A stretch of 10,167 nucleotides of DNA from Bacteroidota bacterium. Lineage in GTDB: Bacteria > Bacteroidota > Bacteroidia > Sphingobacteriales > Sphingobacteriaceae. Position 1 is the first letter of the stretch, and each line of letters begins with the position of its first letter. The notes below the pieces were generated by a model, which was given only the letters and a program-made list of their open reading frames with translations, was not told the origin of the DNA and did not search any database. The position numbers and the translations under genes were made by a program. The stretch lies in NCBI GenBank assembly GCA_025355225.1, contig JANYAB010000061.1, positions 1 to 10,167 on the forward strand, in the 5' to 3' direction. Shown one piece after another: positions 1 through 5,853 of this stretch.

Positions 1-186
1 GGGTGGGGTTAGTGAACATGCTTTGCAAGGCGATTAACCCCGCCCTGCCACTTCGCAGGCATCCGCACCCCTCCCCGAGGAGGGAATTATATCCGTCATT
101 ATACCTTCTGAACACCTGTGACCCTTCGAAATTAAATTTACATAATCCAATAAATTAATTTAATATCTTGCAGTATCCGATAATAT
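1..186. other. Intergenic segment with small inverted repeats
   Basis: No gene is supported here. Three short inverted repeats are visible: GGGGTTA (5-11) with TAACCCC (35-41); CCTGC (44-48) with GCAGG (55-59); and CCCTCC (69-74) with GGAGGG (79-84) around a 4-base loop. The last resembles the G/C-rich hairpins common between genes in Sphingobacteriaceae, which is from memory and unchecked. The 3' part (about 130-186) is AT-rich and should hold the promoter of the lipoprotein gene at 187. I could not find a good match to the Bacteroidota -33/-7 promoter pattern (TTTG and TAnnTTTG); TATCTTG at 164-170 is only a partial match. Confidence 0.5.
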
Positions 187-669
187 ATGAAATTGCACAG
201 ATCAGTCCTATTGGTATTAATCTTTTGTACCCTGCTATTCAACGCCTGTTCAAAAAGCAATGGTCCGGATAATAAACTTTCAGCTCAATATATTTCATTA
301 AAGGTGGACGGGGTATTAAAAAGCTCAACTGCACCTACAGGGTCCTATTATCAGGCAAGTGATACTTCAATTTATGTGATAGGCACATTTGGCACTGAGC
401 AAGTAACCATATTAATTGAACATATAACCGTGGGTACCTTTGAAGTGGCAACGGTAAGAAACGAGGCAATTGTACATTATATCAGTACCAATGGTGCCGC
501 TGTAGTTTATGACGGTATCTACGGCAGTGTTACGATAGATTCATATTCCAATGGCGCCGTTACCGGTACATTTTCGTTTACTACACGCAACCAGGAAATT
601 AGTACCAGTAAAGTAATTACGGAGGGCAAATTCCAGGTCAATCTGCCGCCGGCGCAAATACCCCTTTAA
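187..669 (+). CDS. Small predicted lipoprotein, DUF6252-like
   Basis: This encodes a 160-residue exported lipoprotein of unknown function. Residues 1-20 form a signal peptide (positive MKLHR, then a hydrophobic stretch), ending in LLFNAC. Cys21 is the likely lipidated residue; the lipobox is relaxed, as is usual in Bacteroidota. The mature part is rich in beta-forming, Ser/Thr and Gly residues, with no catalytic motif that I can see. A start like 'YISLKVDGV' (35-43) and an end like 'VTGTFSFTTRN...ITEGKF' (125-149) recall the DUF6252 family of small Bacteroidota lipoproteins; this match is by memory. The ATG at 187 is chosen because it places the signal peptide correctly. No strong Shine-Dalgarno is seen. 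It stands alone, about 1.17 kb from the next gene. A T-rich run (702-707) follows GC-rich DNA after the stop, but no good terminator stem is seen. Confidence 0.8.
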   Translation: MKLHRSVLLVLIFCTLLFNACSKSNGPDNKLSAQYISLKVDGVLKSSTAPTGSYYQASDTSIYVIGTFGTEQVTILIEHITVGTFEVATVRNEAIVHYISTNGAAVVYDGIYGSVTIDSYSNGAVTGTFSFTTRNQEISTSKVITEGKFQVNLPPAQIPL

Positions 670-792
670 ATTTATTATGACTGCAAGACCAGGCCGGCGC
701 GTTTTTTCGATTTCTTTTTTCGTATTTATGGTGAGTGGTCCTATTTACATAACTCCCCGGAAGAAGTTGTCTCAAAAGTCAACCCGGTTAAA

Positions 793-931
793 CGAACGCC
801 AAACAATATTTGTGCAATAGACGACTTTGTGGTTCTCTGTGAAAATCTCTGCGTCCTTTGTCGTTATTTTTACCACAGAGATTCACAAAGAAGGGCACGA
901 AGTTCACAGAGGCCAAATATTATTCTGTTCG
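793..931. repeat. Inverted-repeat element with CACAGAG/CTCTGTG arms
   Basis: CTCTGTGAA (835-843) pairs with TTCACAGAG (903-911), a perfect 9-base inverted repeat. An inner copy, CCACAGAGATTCACAAAG (873-890), is also close to the reverse complement of the left arm. The outer flanks pair too: CGAAC (793-797) with GTTCG (927-931), and AATATTTG (805-812) with CAAATATT (914-921). The whole 139-base block thus has two-fold symmetry. 'Ctctgtg...cacagag' motifs are familiar from repeated intergenic sequences in many bacterial genomes, but copy number cannot be judged here. Confidence 0.6.
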
Positions 932-971
932 CTCCCAATCTGGCGCGATCCGGGTAGAGTAAAAGCGTTGG

Positions 972-1011
972 GGTACTCGTGCTCTTTTTAAAATCAAAGG
1001 CCACAAGTACC
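972..1011. repeat. Hairpin with 10-base arms
   Basis: GGTACTCGTG (972-981) and CACAAGTACC (1002-1011) pair at 9 of 10 positions around a 20-base loop that is T-rich then A-rich. There is no T-run directly after the stem on either strand, so it does not look like a simple terminator. Function is unknown. Confidence 0.5.
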
Positions 1012-1079
1012 GTTCACACACCCCCGCCCGAATGCATACACACCAGACACTGAGGTTACGATTTGGTATAGAACTAAAA

Positions 1080-1091
1080 TGTCAAAGAGCG
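1080..1091 (-). promoter_or_regulatory. boxA-like antitermination sequence
   Basis: Read on the minus strand, the sequence is CGCTCTTTGACA. This matches the E. coli rRNA-leader boxA (TGCTCTTTAACA) at 10 of 12 positions, and similar 'ttctttgaca' words precede 16S rRNA genes in Bacteroidota. No rRNA gene follows in this window, so it may be chance or the relic of an rRNA leader. The call is weak. Confidence 0.2.
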
Positions 1092-1349
1092 ATTTCAACT
1101 ATTTTCACAAATAATTAATATATGATGGAATGCCTGCACGTCTGTTTGCAGAAGGCATGTTAGGGTTCAAGAAAATATAAATAAGATCACCGGCGGATAT
1201 TCTGAAAAGAGGCAATAAAGCTAAACGGGTGATTCAAACGGTAAAATTTGAACTGCTAAGTTAGCTAAAATAATTAGCATTTACAACTATTTTTTATTTT
1301 TTTAATGCAAGCTGGGCACACGCGCAATGTCATTAAGATAGGGGAAATA

Positions 1350-1439
1350 AACCCCAGCGGGGTTAAAGCCCGGTAGAAAAGCAAGCCCGTAGAAAAGCCA
1401 TGCCGTCAGGTATGGAACCAAGGTAGCGTACCTGACGGC
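1350..1439. repeat. Hairpin and tandem-motif block inside the MITE-like element
   Basis: Three parts are visible. First, a small hairpin: AACCCC (1350-1355), loop AGC, GGGGTT (1359-1364). Second, a near-tandem pair, GCCCGGTAGAAAAGC (1368-1382) and GCCCGTAGAAAAGC (1385-1398), differing by one G. Third, a hairpin with perfect 11-base arms, GCCGTCAGGTA (1402-1412) and TACCTGACGGC (1429-1439), with a 16-base loop. 'cccgtagaaaa' plus 'gccgtcagg' blocks are reminiscent of short repeats scattered in Bacteroidota intergenic DNA (recollection). Confidence 0.55.
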
Positions 1440-1511
1440 CAATGTCATTAAGTTAAGGAAAATAGATATTTACTTACCTGCCTGCGCACCGTGTCGACTC
1501 ACCCCCCAGCC

Positions 1512-1576
1512 CCCTCTCTGCTGCGCAAAGAGGGGGAGCAAGAATTTTTTAAACCCTCTTTGCGCAGCAGAGAAGG
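1512..1576. repeat. 23-base inverted repeat of a self-complementary unit
   Basis: The left arm (1512-1534) and right arm (1554-1576) are reverse complements at 22 of 23 positions, around a 19-base A/T-rich spacer. Each arm starts with CCCTCT and ends with AGAGGG or its variant around a TGCTGCGCA core, so each arm can also fold alone. The pair can therefore form one long hairpin or two short ones. It sits at the centre of the 1311-1651 element. Confidence 0.75.
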
Positions 1577-1835
1577 TGGTCGAGCGAAGCAATGACCGGG
1601 TGAGTAGAATGGGCGATTTGCTTAATTTAATGACATTGCGTTTGCACCAGCAGCGGATTTTGGGCCGAATAAATTAGAATGGAAAGCATAATTAGTTGAT
1701 AATCTGCTGATAAAAAAACTCATAAAATTGTGCAAAAAACCAACCTTCGAATTAAACCTTTATACCGCATTTTAGTCTAATCATCATATTTTACAAGGGA
1801 TATAATTTATAGTTGAAAATTCTGTTATAAAAATC

Positions 1836-2546
1836 ATGAAAAGTGTGATTAAATATGTGTCCGGTTTAGCATTGGCCGGATTGTTTTCGGTAATGTTAGT
1901 GTCTACAGCCGATGCTCAGCGTGGTTTTCGCGGTGGTGGCGGCGGTGTTCGTTTTGGCGGCGACAGCTTTCACAGCAGCATAGGATTCCGTGGAGGCATA
2001 GGCTATCGCGGCGGTTTTTTTGGTGGCGGATATTATGGTTATCCGCATCTTGGATTTCGCATCGGGTTTTTACCATTCGGCTATTACCCCTTTTATTTTG
2101 GATCTGACCTATATTACTATTATGGCGGAACTTTTTACAGGCCTTACGACGGCGGCGGATATGAAGTTGCAGTCCCACCGGTTGGTGCAGCAGTACCCGA
2201 CTTGCCAAAAGGGGCACAGAGCATAGTAATTGATGGCCAGCAGTACTATGAATTTAATGGCGTTTATTACCAGGAGAGCGTTGACGATAAGGGTAAAAAG
2301 ATTTATGTAGTTGCCGGTAAAGATGGCGTCTTAAATACCAATGGCGAGAGCGTTGATAATACGCCGCCCGAACCGCAAGTTGGGGACGTTGTAAACCAAT
2401 TGCCTGATGGTTGCCGCAAAGTAACCCTGAATGGCAAAAAATATTTTGTATCGCCTGATGGTATCTATTACGAGGAATTTATGGATGCGCATAATTATAA
2501 AGCTTATCGTATAGCGAGCATAACATCGGACGATCATCAGAATTAA
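1836..2546 (+). CDS. Exported Gly/Tyr-rich protein, DUF6515-like
   Basis: This encodes a 236-residue exported protein of unknown function. Residues 1-27 are a signal peptide ending in ADA, with cleavage likely before Gln28. Residues 29-75 are rich in Gly, Arg and aromatics (FRGG, YRGG, GGYYGYP). The signature GFLPFGYYPFYFG (77-89) and the following Tyr-rich strip match DUF6515-type proteins of Bacteroidota, by recollection. The C-terminal part holds two related units: 'LP..AQSIVIDGQQYYEFNGVYYQE' from 123, and 'LP.GCRKVTLNGKKYFVSPDGIYYEE' from 189. Each has the plan LP-x-n-V-x-x-(D/N)G-x-x-Y(Y/F)...G(V/I)YYxE. They are joined by a Pro-rich linker (about 172-182). The downstream gene at 2694 is a larger paralogue. 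No lipobox is seen, so the protein is probably periplasmic or surface-located. The start is chosen for the signal peptide; only a weak A-rich leader precedes it. Confidence 0.85.
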   Translation: MKSVIKYVSGLALAGLFSVMLVSTADAQRGFRGGGGGVRFGGDSFHSSIGFRGGIGYRGGFFGGGYYGYPHLGFRIGFLPFGYYPFYFGSDLYYYYGGTFYRPYDGGGYEVAVPPVGAAVPDLPKGAQSIVIDGQQYYEFNGVYYQESVDDKGKKIYVVAGKDGVLNTNGESVDNTPPEPQVGDVVNQLPDGCRKVTLNGKKYFVSPDGIYYEEFMDAHNYKAYRIASITSDDHQN

Positions 2547-2575
2547 AAATTAGTATGTTTAAGACATCGAAAGGG

Positions 2576-2602
2576 CTCCGATTTGTCGAGGGCTCTTTTT
2601 TT
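2576..2602 (+). terminator. Possible weak terminator after the first DUF6515-like gene
   Basis: CTCCGA (2576-2581) pairs with TCGAG (2586-2590) if one C is bulged, with a TTTG loop. GGGCTC and a seven-T run (2596-2602) follow. The stem is short and imperfect, so termination here may be partial and allow read-through to the paralogue at 2694. Confidence 0.35.
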
Positions 2603-2693
2603 ATGCCAGTTTCTGAAAAAACACGCTTATAGGGAATAAACCTTTTGAAATAGCTTTAGTCAAAATAAAAAAGATTAAACGGGGATCGAGATT

Positions 2694-3839
2694 ATGAGAA
2701 GTTTATTTAAATATATGTCTGCATTCACATTAACAGGTTTGCTGACAATAGCATTAATTGGCGGAGCTTATGCGCAGCATGGCGGCCATGGTGGTGGCGG
2801 TGGCTCGCACGGAGGCGGTGGTGGCTCGCATGGTGGTGGTGGTGGTTTCCACGGGGGCGGAGGCGGCTTTCGCGGCGGTAGCGGATTTCATGGGGGCGGT
2901 AGTTTCCATGGGGGCGGTGGCGGCGTTCGCGGAGGTAGTAGTTTTCATGGTGGTGGCGGCGGCAGCTTTCGCGGCGGCAACAGTTTTCATGGCGGCGGCG
3001 GCAGCTTTCGCGGCAATGTCGGTGCACGCGGCGGCAACAGTTTTCGCGGTAGTAGTGGCTTTCGCGGCAATGTCGGTGCACGCGGCGGCACAGCATATCG
3101 TGGTGTGGTAAGAGGCGGTGCAGGTTATAACCGTGGTTTTTACAGGGGCGGCCATTATTACGGTGGACGTGGTTATTACGGCGGCGGACGTTATTATGGC
3201 GGACGTGGTTATTACGGCGGCGGACGTGGTTATTACGGACCAGGTTTCAGGTTTGGGTTTGGCTGGGGCTACCCGCGTATTGGATTTTATTTGGGTGGTT
3301 TGCCTTACGGATATTATCCATTCTATTTTGGTTCATTGCAATATTATTATGCTGATGGAGCTTTTTACAGACCATATAATGGAGGCTACGAGGCGGTGGC
3401 CCCTCCTATCGGCGCTTCCGTTCCTTCGTTACCTGATAATGCCCAATCTATCATAATTGATGGTGAACAGTATTATGAACTAAACGGAGTTTACTACGCG
3501 GAAGGCGTTGATGACAATGGCAAGCAAGTATATATAGTTGTTGGTAAGGACGGCGTACTGGAAACCGGTAACAACGCAGGCGACCAGCCAATGACTGATA
3601 GCGATGATCCTATCATGGATAATAGTGCCCCTAATACCGGGCGGGTTGAAAATACCCGCCCTGCTCCCGAAGTTGGTGTAAAGGTTGGCGATATCGTAAA
3701 CGAACTACCGGCTGATTGTCGCAAGGTTACTTTAAATAATAAAAAATACTTTGTATCGCCCGACAATGTGTTCTATGAAGAATTTAAAGATGCCGATGGC
3801 ACCGGCTATCGGGTTTCAAGTATTCCGGCAGCTGAATAA
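2694..3839 (+). CDS. Exported glycine-rich protein, DUF6515-like paralogue
   Basis: This encodes a 381-residue protein and is the expanded paralogue of the gene at 1836. Residues 1-27 are a signal peptide ending in AYA, cleaved before Gln28. Residues 29-185 are extremely low complexity: GGGGSHG, GGGGFHG, FRGG and then RGYYGGGR repeats, with Gly dominant and His, Arg, Ser, Phe and Tyr recurring. The signature GGLPYGYYPFYFG (201-213) opens the conserved tail. Two tail units follow, from LP at 246 (IIIDGEQYYELNGVYYAE) and from LP at 338 (KVTLNNKKYFVSPDNVFYEE). An acidic, Pro-containing linker of about 40 residues separates them, longer than in the paralogue. GGGGA (2681-2685) lies upstream of the ATG and may serve as ribosome binding site. 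The gene is 147 bases after its paralogue and ends before a strong terminator. Function is unknown; a structural or surface role is only a guess from composition. Confidence 0.85.
   Translation: MRSLFKYMSAFTLTGLLTIALIGGAYAQHGGHGGGGGSHGGGGGSHGGGGGFHGGGGGFRGGSGFHGGGSFHGGGGGVRGGSSFHGGGGGSFRGGNSFHGGGGSFRGNVGARGGNSFRGSSGFRGNVGARGGTAYRGVVRGGAGYNRGFYRGGHYYGGRGYYGGGRYYGGRGYYGGGRGYYGPGFRFGFGWGYPRIGFYLGGLPYGYYPFYFGSLQYYYADGAFYRPYNGGYEAVAPPIGASVPSLPDNAQSIIIDGEQYYELNGVYYAEGVDDNGKQVYIVVGKDGVLETGNNAGDQPMTDSDDPIMDNSAPNTGRVENTRPAPEVGVKVGDIVNELPADCRKVTLNNKKYFVSPDNVFYEEFKDADGTGYRVSSIPAAE
3005..3090 (+). repeat. Perfect 32-base direct repeat inside the glycine-rich coding region
   Basis: The 32 bases at 3005-3036 recur exactly at 3059-3090, offset by 54 bases (18 codons), encoding FRGNVGARGG-type units at protein residues 105-114 and 123-132. 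Exact identity at the DNA level, including synonymous positions, points to a recent in-frame duplication. Confidence 0.85.
3165..3238 (+). repeat. Direct repeats encoding RGYYGGGR units
   Basis: A 27-base stretch at 3165-3191 recurs exactly at 3201-3227 (offset 36 bases). Its first 17 bases, GGACGTGGTTATTACGG, appear a third time at 3222-3238 (offset 21). All offsets are multiples of three, so copy changes keep the frame. Confidence 0.85.
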
Positions 3840-3866
3840 ATCTTAATTGTAAATTAAAACAAAAAG

Positions 3867-3890
3867 AAGCCTCGTTTATCGGGGCTTTTT
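3867..3890 (+). terminator. Rho-independent terminator
   Basis: AAGCCTCG (3867-3874) pairs with CGGGGCTT (3880-3887), seven Watson-Crick pairs and one T-G, around the loop TTTAT. The T-run continues to 3890. It begins 27 bases after the stop codon of the second DUF6515-like gene and should end that transcript. Confidence 0.85.
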
Positions 3891-4119
3891 CAATGCCGTG
3901 AATTTGTCCTTTTGTACTAAAAAAAGGACATCGTATCCTATGAATTTTTTTAATTTAATCGATGACTTTCCTTTCAGTTTAAAAAATATCATTTCAATAC
4001 AGGTAAATAGCTATTCTATTAGTGCAAAAGGTACTAATCTCTACAATATGCATATGGCATCTGCTTTGTCTTTAAACAGATAAGATGCTTAATAACAGAA
4101 TAAGGAAGCTTAATAGAAA

Positions 4120-4800
4120 ATGACGAATTTAAAATTAAAAGTAGTTATATGCAGTATAGCAATAACTATTGCATGCATCATAAATGTTGGATGCAAATCG
4201 CTTAACAAAACTCAAAAAGGCGCGGCTATTGGTGCCGGAACAGGGAGCGTGATAGGGGGCTTTATCGGTAAGTCGGCAGGTAATACGGCTTTAGGCGCTA
4301 TAATTGGCGGGGCCGTTGGGGGTACAGCGGGGGCCTTTATCGGGCATAGAATGGACAAACAGGCTGCCGAGATCAAACAGACAGTGCCCGGTGCTACAGT
4401 TACCCGCGAAGGTGAGGGTATTATTGTAAAGTTTGATTCGGGTATATTGTTCGATTTCGACAAAACAGATATCAAACCCGCTGCACAAACCAATTTGCAA
4501 AACCTGGCAACGTCGTTACAGAAGAACCCGGAAACCAACGTCCTGATCATTGGTCATACCGATAATACCGGGTCAGCAACATACAACATGGATCTGTCAG
4601 TACGAAGGGCCGGCACCGTTAAAACCTATTTAACCAACAATGGCGTAGATGGTTCACGTTTGAGCACCCAGGGAAAGGGTCAAACAGAACCTATAGCAGA
4701 TAATAGCACAGCCGATGGAAGGGCTAAAAACCGCAGGGTCGAAATTGTTATTGTAGCCAACGATCAGATGAAAAATCAGGCCAAGCAAACAGGTAAGTAA
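4120..4800 (+). CDS. OmpA-family lipoprotein with glycine-zipper segment
   Basis: This encodes a 226-residue outer-membrane lipoprotein expected to anchor the envelope to peptidoglycan. Residues 1-24 are the signal peptide, and NVGC places the lipidated Cys at 25. Residues 34-76 are a glycine zipper (GAAIGAGTGSVIGGFIG...GAIIGGAVGGTAGAFIG), a membrane-associating segment common in this group. The OmpA C-terminal domain spans about 101-213: it opens with IIVKFDSGILFDFDK, and GHTDNTG carries Asp148 and LSVRRA carries Arg163. Their spacing of 15 residues equals that of the two residues that bind diaminopimelate in Acinetobacter OmpA. RAKNRRVEIV (201-210) is the usual family ending. The architecture matches YfiB/YiaD-type lipoproteins. 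AAGGAAG at 4102-4108 is a plausible ribosome binding site. The gene stands alone between the terminator at 3867 and the convergent DUF1259 locus, 23 bases away. Confidence 0.92.
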   Translation: MTNLKLKVVICSIAITIACIINVGCKSLNKTQKGAAIGAGTGSVIGGFIGKSAGNTALGAIIGGAVGGTAGAFIGHRMDKQAAEIKQTVPGATVTREGEGIIVKFDSGILFDFDKTDIKPAAQTNLQNLATSLQKNPETNVLIIGHTDNTGSATYNMDLSVRRAGTVKTYLTNNGVDGSRLSTQGKGQTEPIADNSTADGRAKNRRVEIVIVANDQMKNQAKQTGK

Positions 4801-4823
4801 TACTGACTCTTGATTCTCCTGAT

Positions 4824-5630
4824 CTACATTTTCATTTCGCCGCTTCCCTTACCCAATTGGTCAATTGCTGCTCTAAAACCTTTGGCAAGTTGCGCTGCCG
4901 GGCCGGTACCTAAATAATGTAAGAATATCATGTGTGGTTTGTCGCCAAGCATGTGGTTATGGACAGCAACAACTTCAAGATTGTTCGCCCTTAGCGTTTT
5001 AATAACAGCATTCACCTCATGCTCCAGCATAGCAATATCGCCGGCTATATATGCATTTTCCATTGAACCGGTAAATGACGCCCATGTATTTAAACCTATT
5101 GACGGGGTTAACTCGGCGCCCATTGCGATAACAGTAAGGTCCTTTCTGCCGATTGTATATTTTATAGTTGGACCATTTATGGCCGCCTCGTATTGAACGA
5201 TGCCATTTAATTGCGCAACATCAAAAATGTCTTTACCTGTTTTAGCAGGAGGGGGACCTGCTGGTGGCTGGTTTTTGGGTGAGATCTTTGTTTCGGAAAT
5301 TGCCTTTGCGTACTTCTGAGCCAACTCTTCCGGCGAGCCCATGCCATGCACGTGCATATAAAATATGCGGGGTTCCTCATAAAAGAAGTGATTATGAATG
5401 GCCCCTACTTCAAGGCCGTTTGCCTGTACAGCAGTGATAAGCTGATTTACTTCGCTCTGAAGCAACACATTGTCACTCATCAGCACCGCCGATTTGCCAT
5501 CTATGGTTCTTTTGATAGACACCCATCCGCCAAAGCCAAAAGGAACCGGTACGGGCTGATCCTTTATTGTAACTTTCAGATCATTGCGCGGCATGGGGGT
5601 TGTATGTGTAGCCTCGGCTTCTTTATACAT
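4824..5630 (-). CDS. Residual open part of the DUF1259 protein (two domains)
   Basis: If translation starts at the ATG at 5630, a 268-residue product without export signal results. Domain 1 (about 14-115) has FGFGGWVSIK, VGAIHNH (75-81) and FYMHVHGMG (90-98). A Pro-rich linker (118-130) joins it to domain 2 (about 133-260), which has TWASF, VVAVHNH (220-226) and FLHYLGTGP (236-244). The paired His residues (79, 81, 93, 95; 224, 226, 238) suggest metal binding, which is an inference; this HNH word is not that of the HNH nucleases. The two domains look like an internal duplication. The ATG at 5630 is inside the conserved mature region, so it is unlikely to be the ancestral start, and no strong ribosome binding site was noted. 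Confidence 0.6.
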   Translation of the reverse strand: MYKEAEATHTTPMPRNDLKVTIKDQPVPVPFGFGGWVSIKRTIDGKSAVLMSDNVLLQSEVNQLITAVQANGLEVGAIHNHFFYEEPRIFYMHVHGMGSPEELAQKYAKAISETKISPKNQPPAGPPPAKTGKDIFDVAQLNGIVQYEAAINGPTIKYTIGRKDLTVIAMGAELTPSIGLNTWASFTGSMENAYIAGDIAMLEHEVNAVIKTLRANNLEVVAVHNHMLGDKPHMIFLHYLGTGPAAQLAKGFRAAIDQLGKGSGEMKM

Positions 5631-5816
5631 TCCTTTTTTGCCGATGGCAGCCTCAATGGCAGCGATTTCAGCGGGAGTTAACGCCGGCGTTTTTCAGGTA
5701 ATAATGGGAATGGCCGCATCTGTTTTGTGGACATCAATCAAGCTTGTTCCAAATAAAATAGCACTTGCCTTTAATAGTGTTCTGCGCGAAAAAGAAGGTG
5801 ATGTTGAATTTTTCAT
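4824..5816 (-). pseudogene. DUF1259 gene split by an in-frame TGA after a Tat-like signal
   Basis: From the ATG at 5816 the frame reads 40 codons and meets TGA at 5696-5694. The same frame then continues open for 289 codons to TAG at 4826-4824. The first 40 residues contain SRRTLLKAS followed by a hydrophobic stretch (AILFGTSLI), the form of a twin-arginine export signal. After the stop come KTPALTPAEIAAIEAAIGKKG and two DUF1259 (LppY/LpqO-type) domains, all normal parts of the mature protein. Nothing has shifted frame, so one base change explains the break. The gene lies 37 bases after chrA on the same strand and was probably the last gene of that operon. It could be a recent nonsense mutation, a sequencing error, or a stop that is read through. 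The family function is not established. Confidence 0.75.
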
Positions 5817-5853
5817 AATAGATTAGTTTTTGGTTGTATAAATATTAAAATTA

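Larger units (their letters stand above)
1311..1651. mobile_element. MITE-like nested repeat element without coding capacity
   Basis: The ends are imperfect terminal inverted repeats of about 25 bases: GCTGG/GCA (1311-1318) plus CGCAATGTCATTAA (1323-1336) on the left, and the mirror TTAATGACATTGCG (1627-1640) plus TGCACCAGC (1643-1651) on the right. The 14-base core is perfect. A further copy beginning CAATGTCATTAAG lies inside at 1440-1464; it matches 1325-1349 as a direct repeat (22 of 25) and pairs with 1618-1639 as an inverted repeat (20 of 22). Also nested are ACTCACCC (1497-1504) with GGGTGAGT (1598-1605), and the 23-base inverted repeat at 1512-1576. No target-site duplication and no reading frame were found. 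A MITE-like or REP-composite nature is inferred. Confidence 0.55.
670..1835. other. 1.17-kb gene-free, repeat-rich intergenic region
   Basis: No reading frame with a credible start and protein-like composition was found on either strand. The region carries several independent inverted repeats (793-931, 972-1011, 1311-1651), a boxA-like site and long AT-rich stretches (1100-1310 and 1660-1835). The last AT-rich stretch must contain the promoter and leader of the gene at 1836, but no clear -33/-7 pair is visible. The region is best read as a landing zone for small non-coding repeats. Confidence 0.7.

Noticed and set aside
767..782. TTGTCTCAAAAGTCAA, which resembles the terminal repeat of some insertion sequences.
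   Set aside because: No inverted partner and no transposase fragment were found within the window, so a decayed insertion-sequence end cannot be supported.
2725..3155. Long minus-strand and alternate-frame reading frames across the glycine-rich gene.
   Set aside because: They are shadows of GC-rich Gly codons (His/Arg- or Ala-rich products) and lack signal, starts or domain content; the + strand frame has a signal peptide and a conserved tail.
3898..4083. 61-codon + strand frame with a GTG start between the terminator and the OmpA-type gene.
   Set aside because: It begins just after a terminator, has no ribosome binding site and an AT-driven composition (Asn, Ser, Phe, Ile), and resembles no family I know. 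The 3840-4119 gap is better read as terminator plus upstream region of the gene at 4120.
4801..4823. A bidirectional terminator between the OmpA-type gene and the convergent DUF1259 gene.
   Set aside because: The 23-base gap shows no inverted repeat with a usable stem.
5694..5696. The TGA as a selenocysteine codon.
   Set aside because: It lies between the export signal and the mature domain, not at a catalytic position. No credible SECIS-type stem-loop with an apical loop was seen downstream; only a loopless palindrome is present.
5680..5816. A frameshift as the cause of the broken DUF1259 gene.
   Set aside because: Codon-by-codon reading shows that the signal part and the mature part share one frame; only the TGA interrupts it.
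5584..5826. + strand frame of 80 codons opposite the broken part of the DUF1259 gene.
   Set aside because: The opposite strand carries a Tat-like signal and conserved mature sequence in one frame; the + strand frame has no ribosome binding site or recognisable content.
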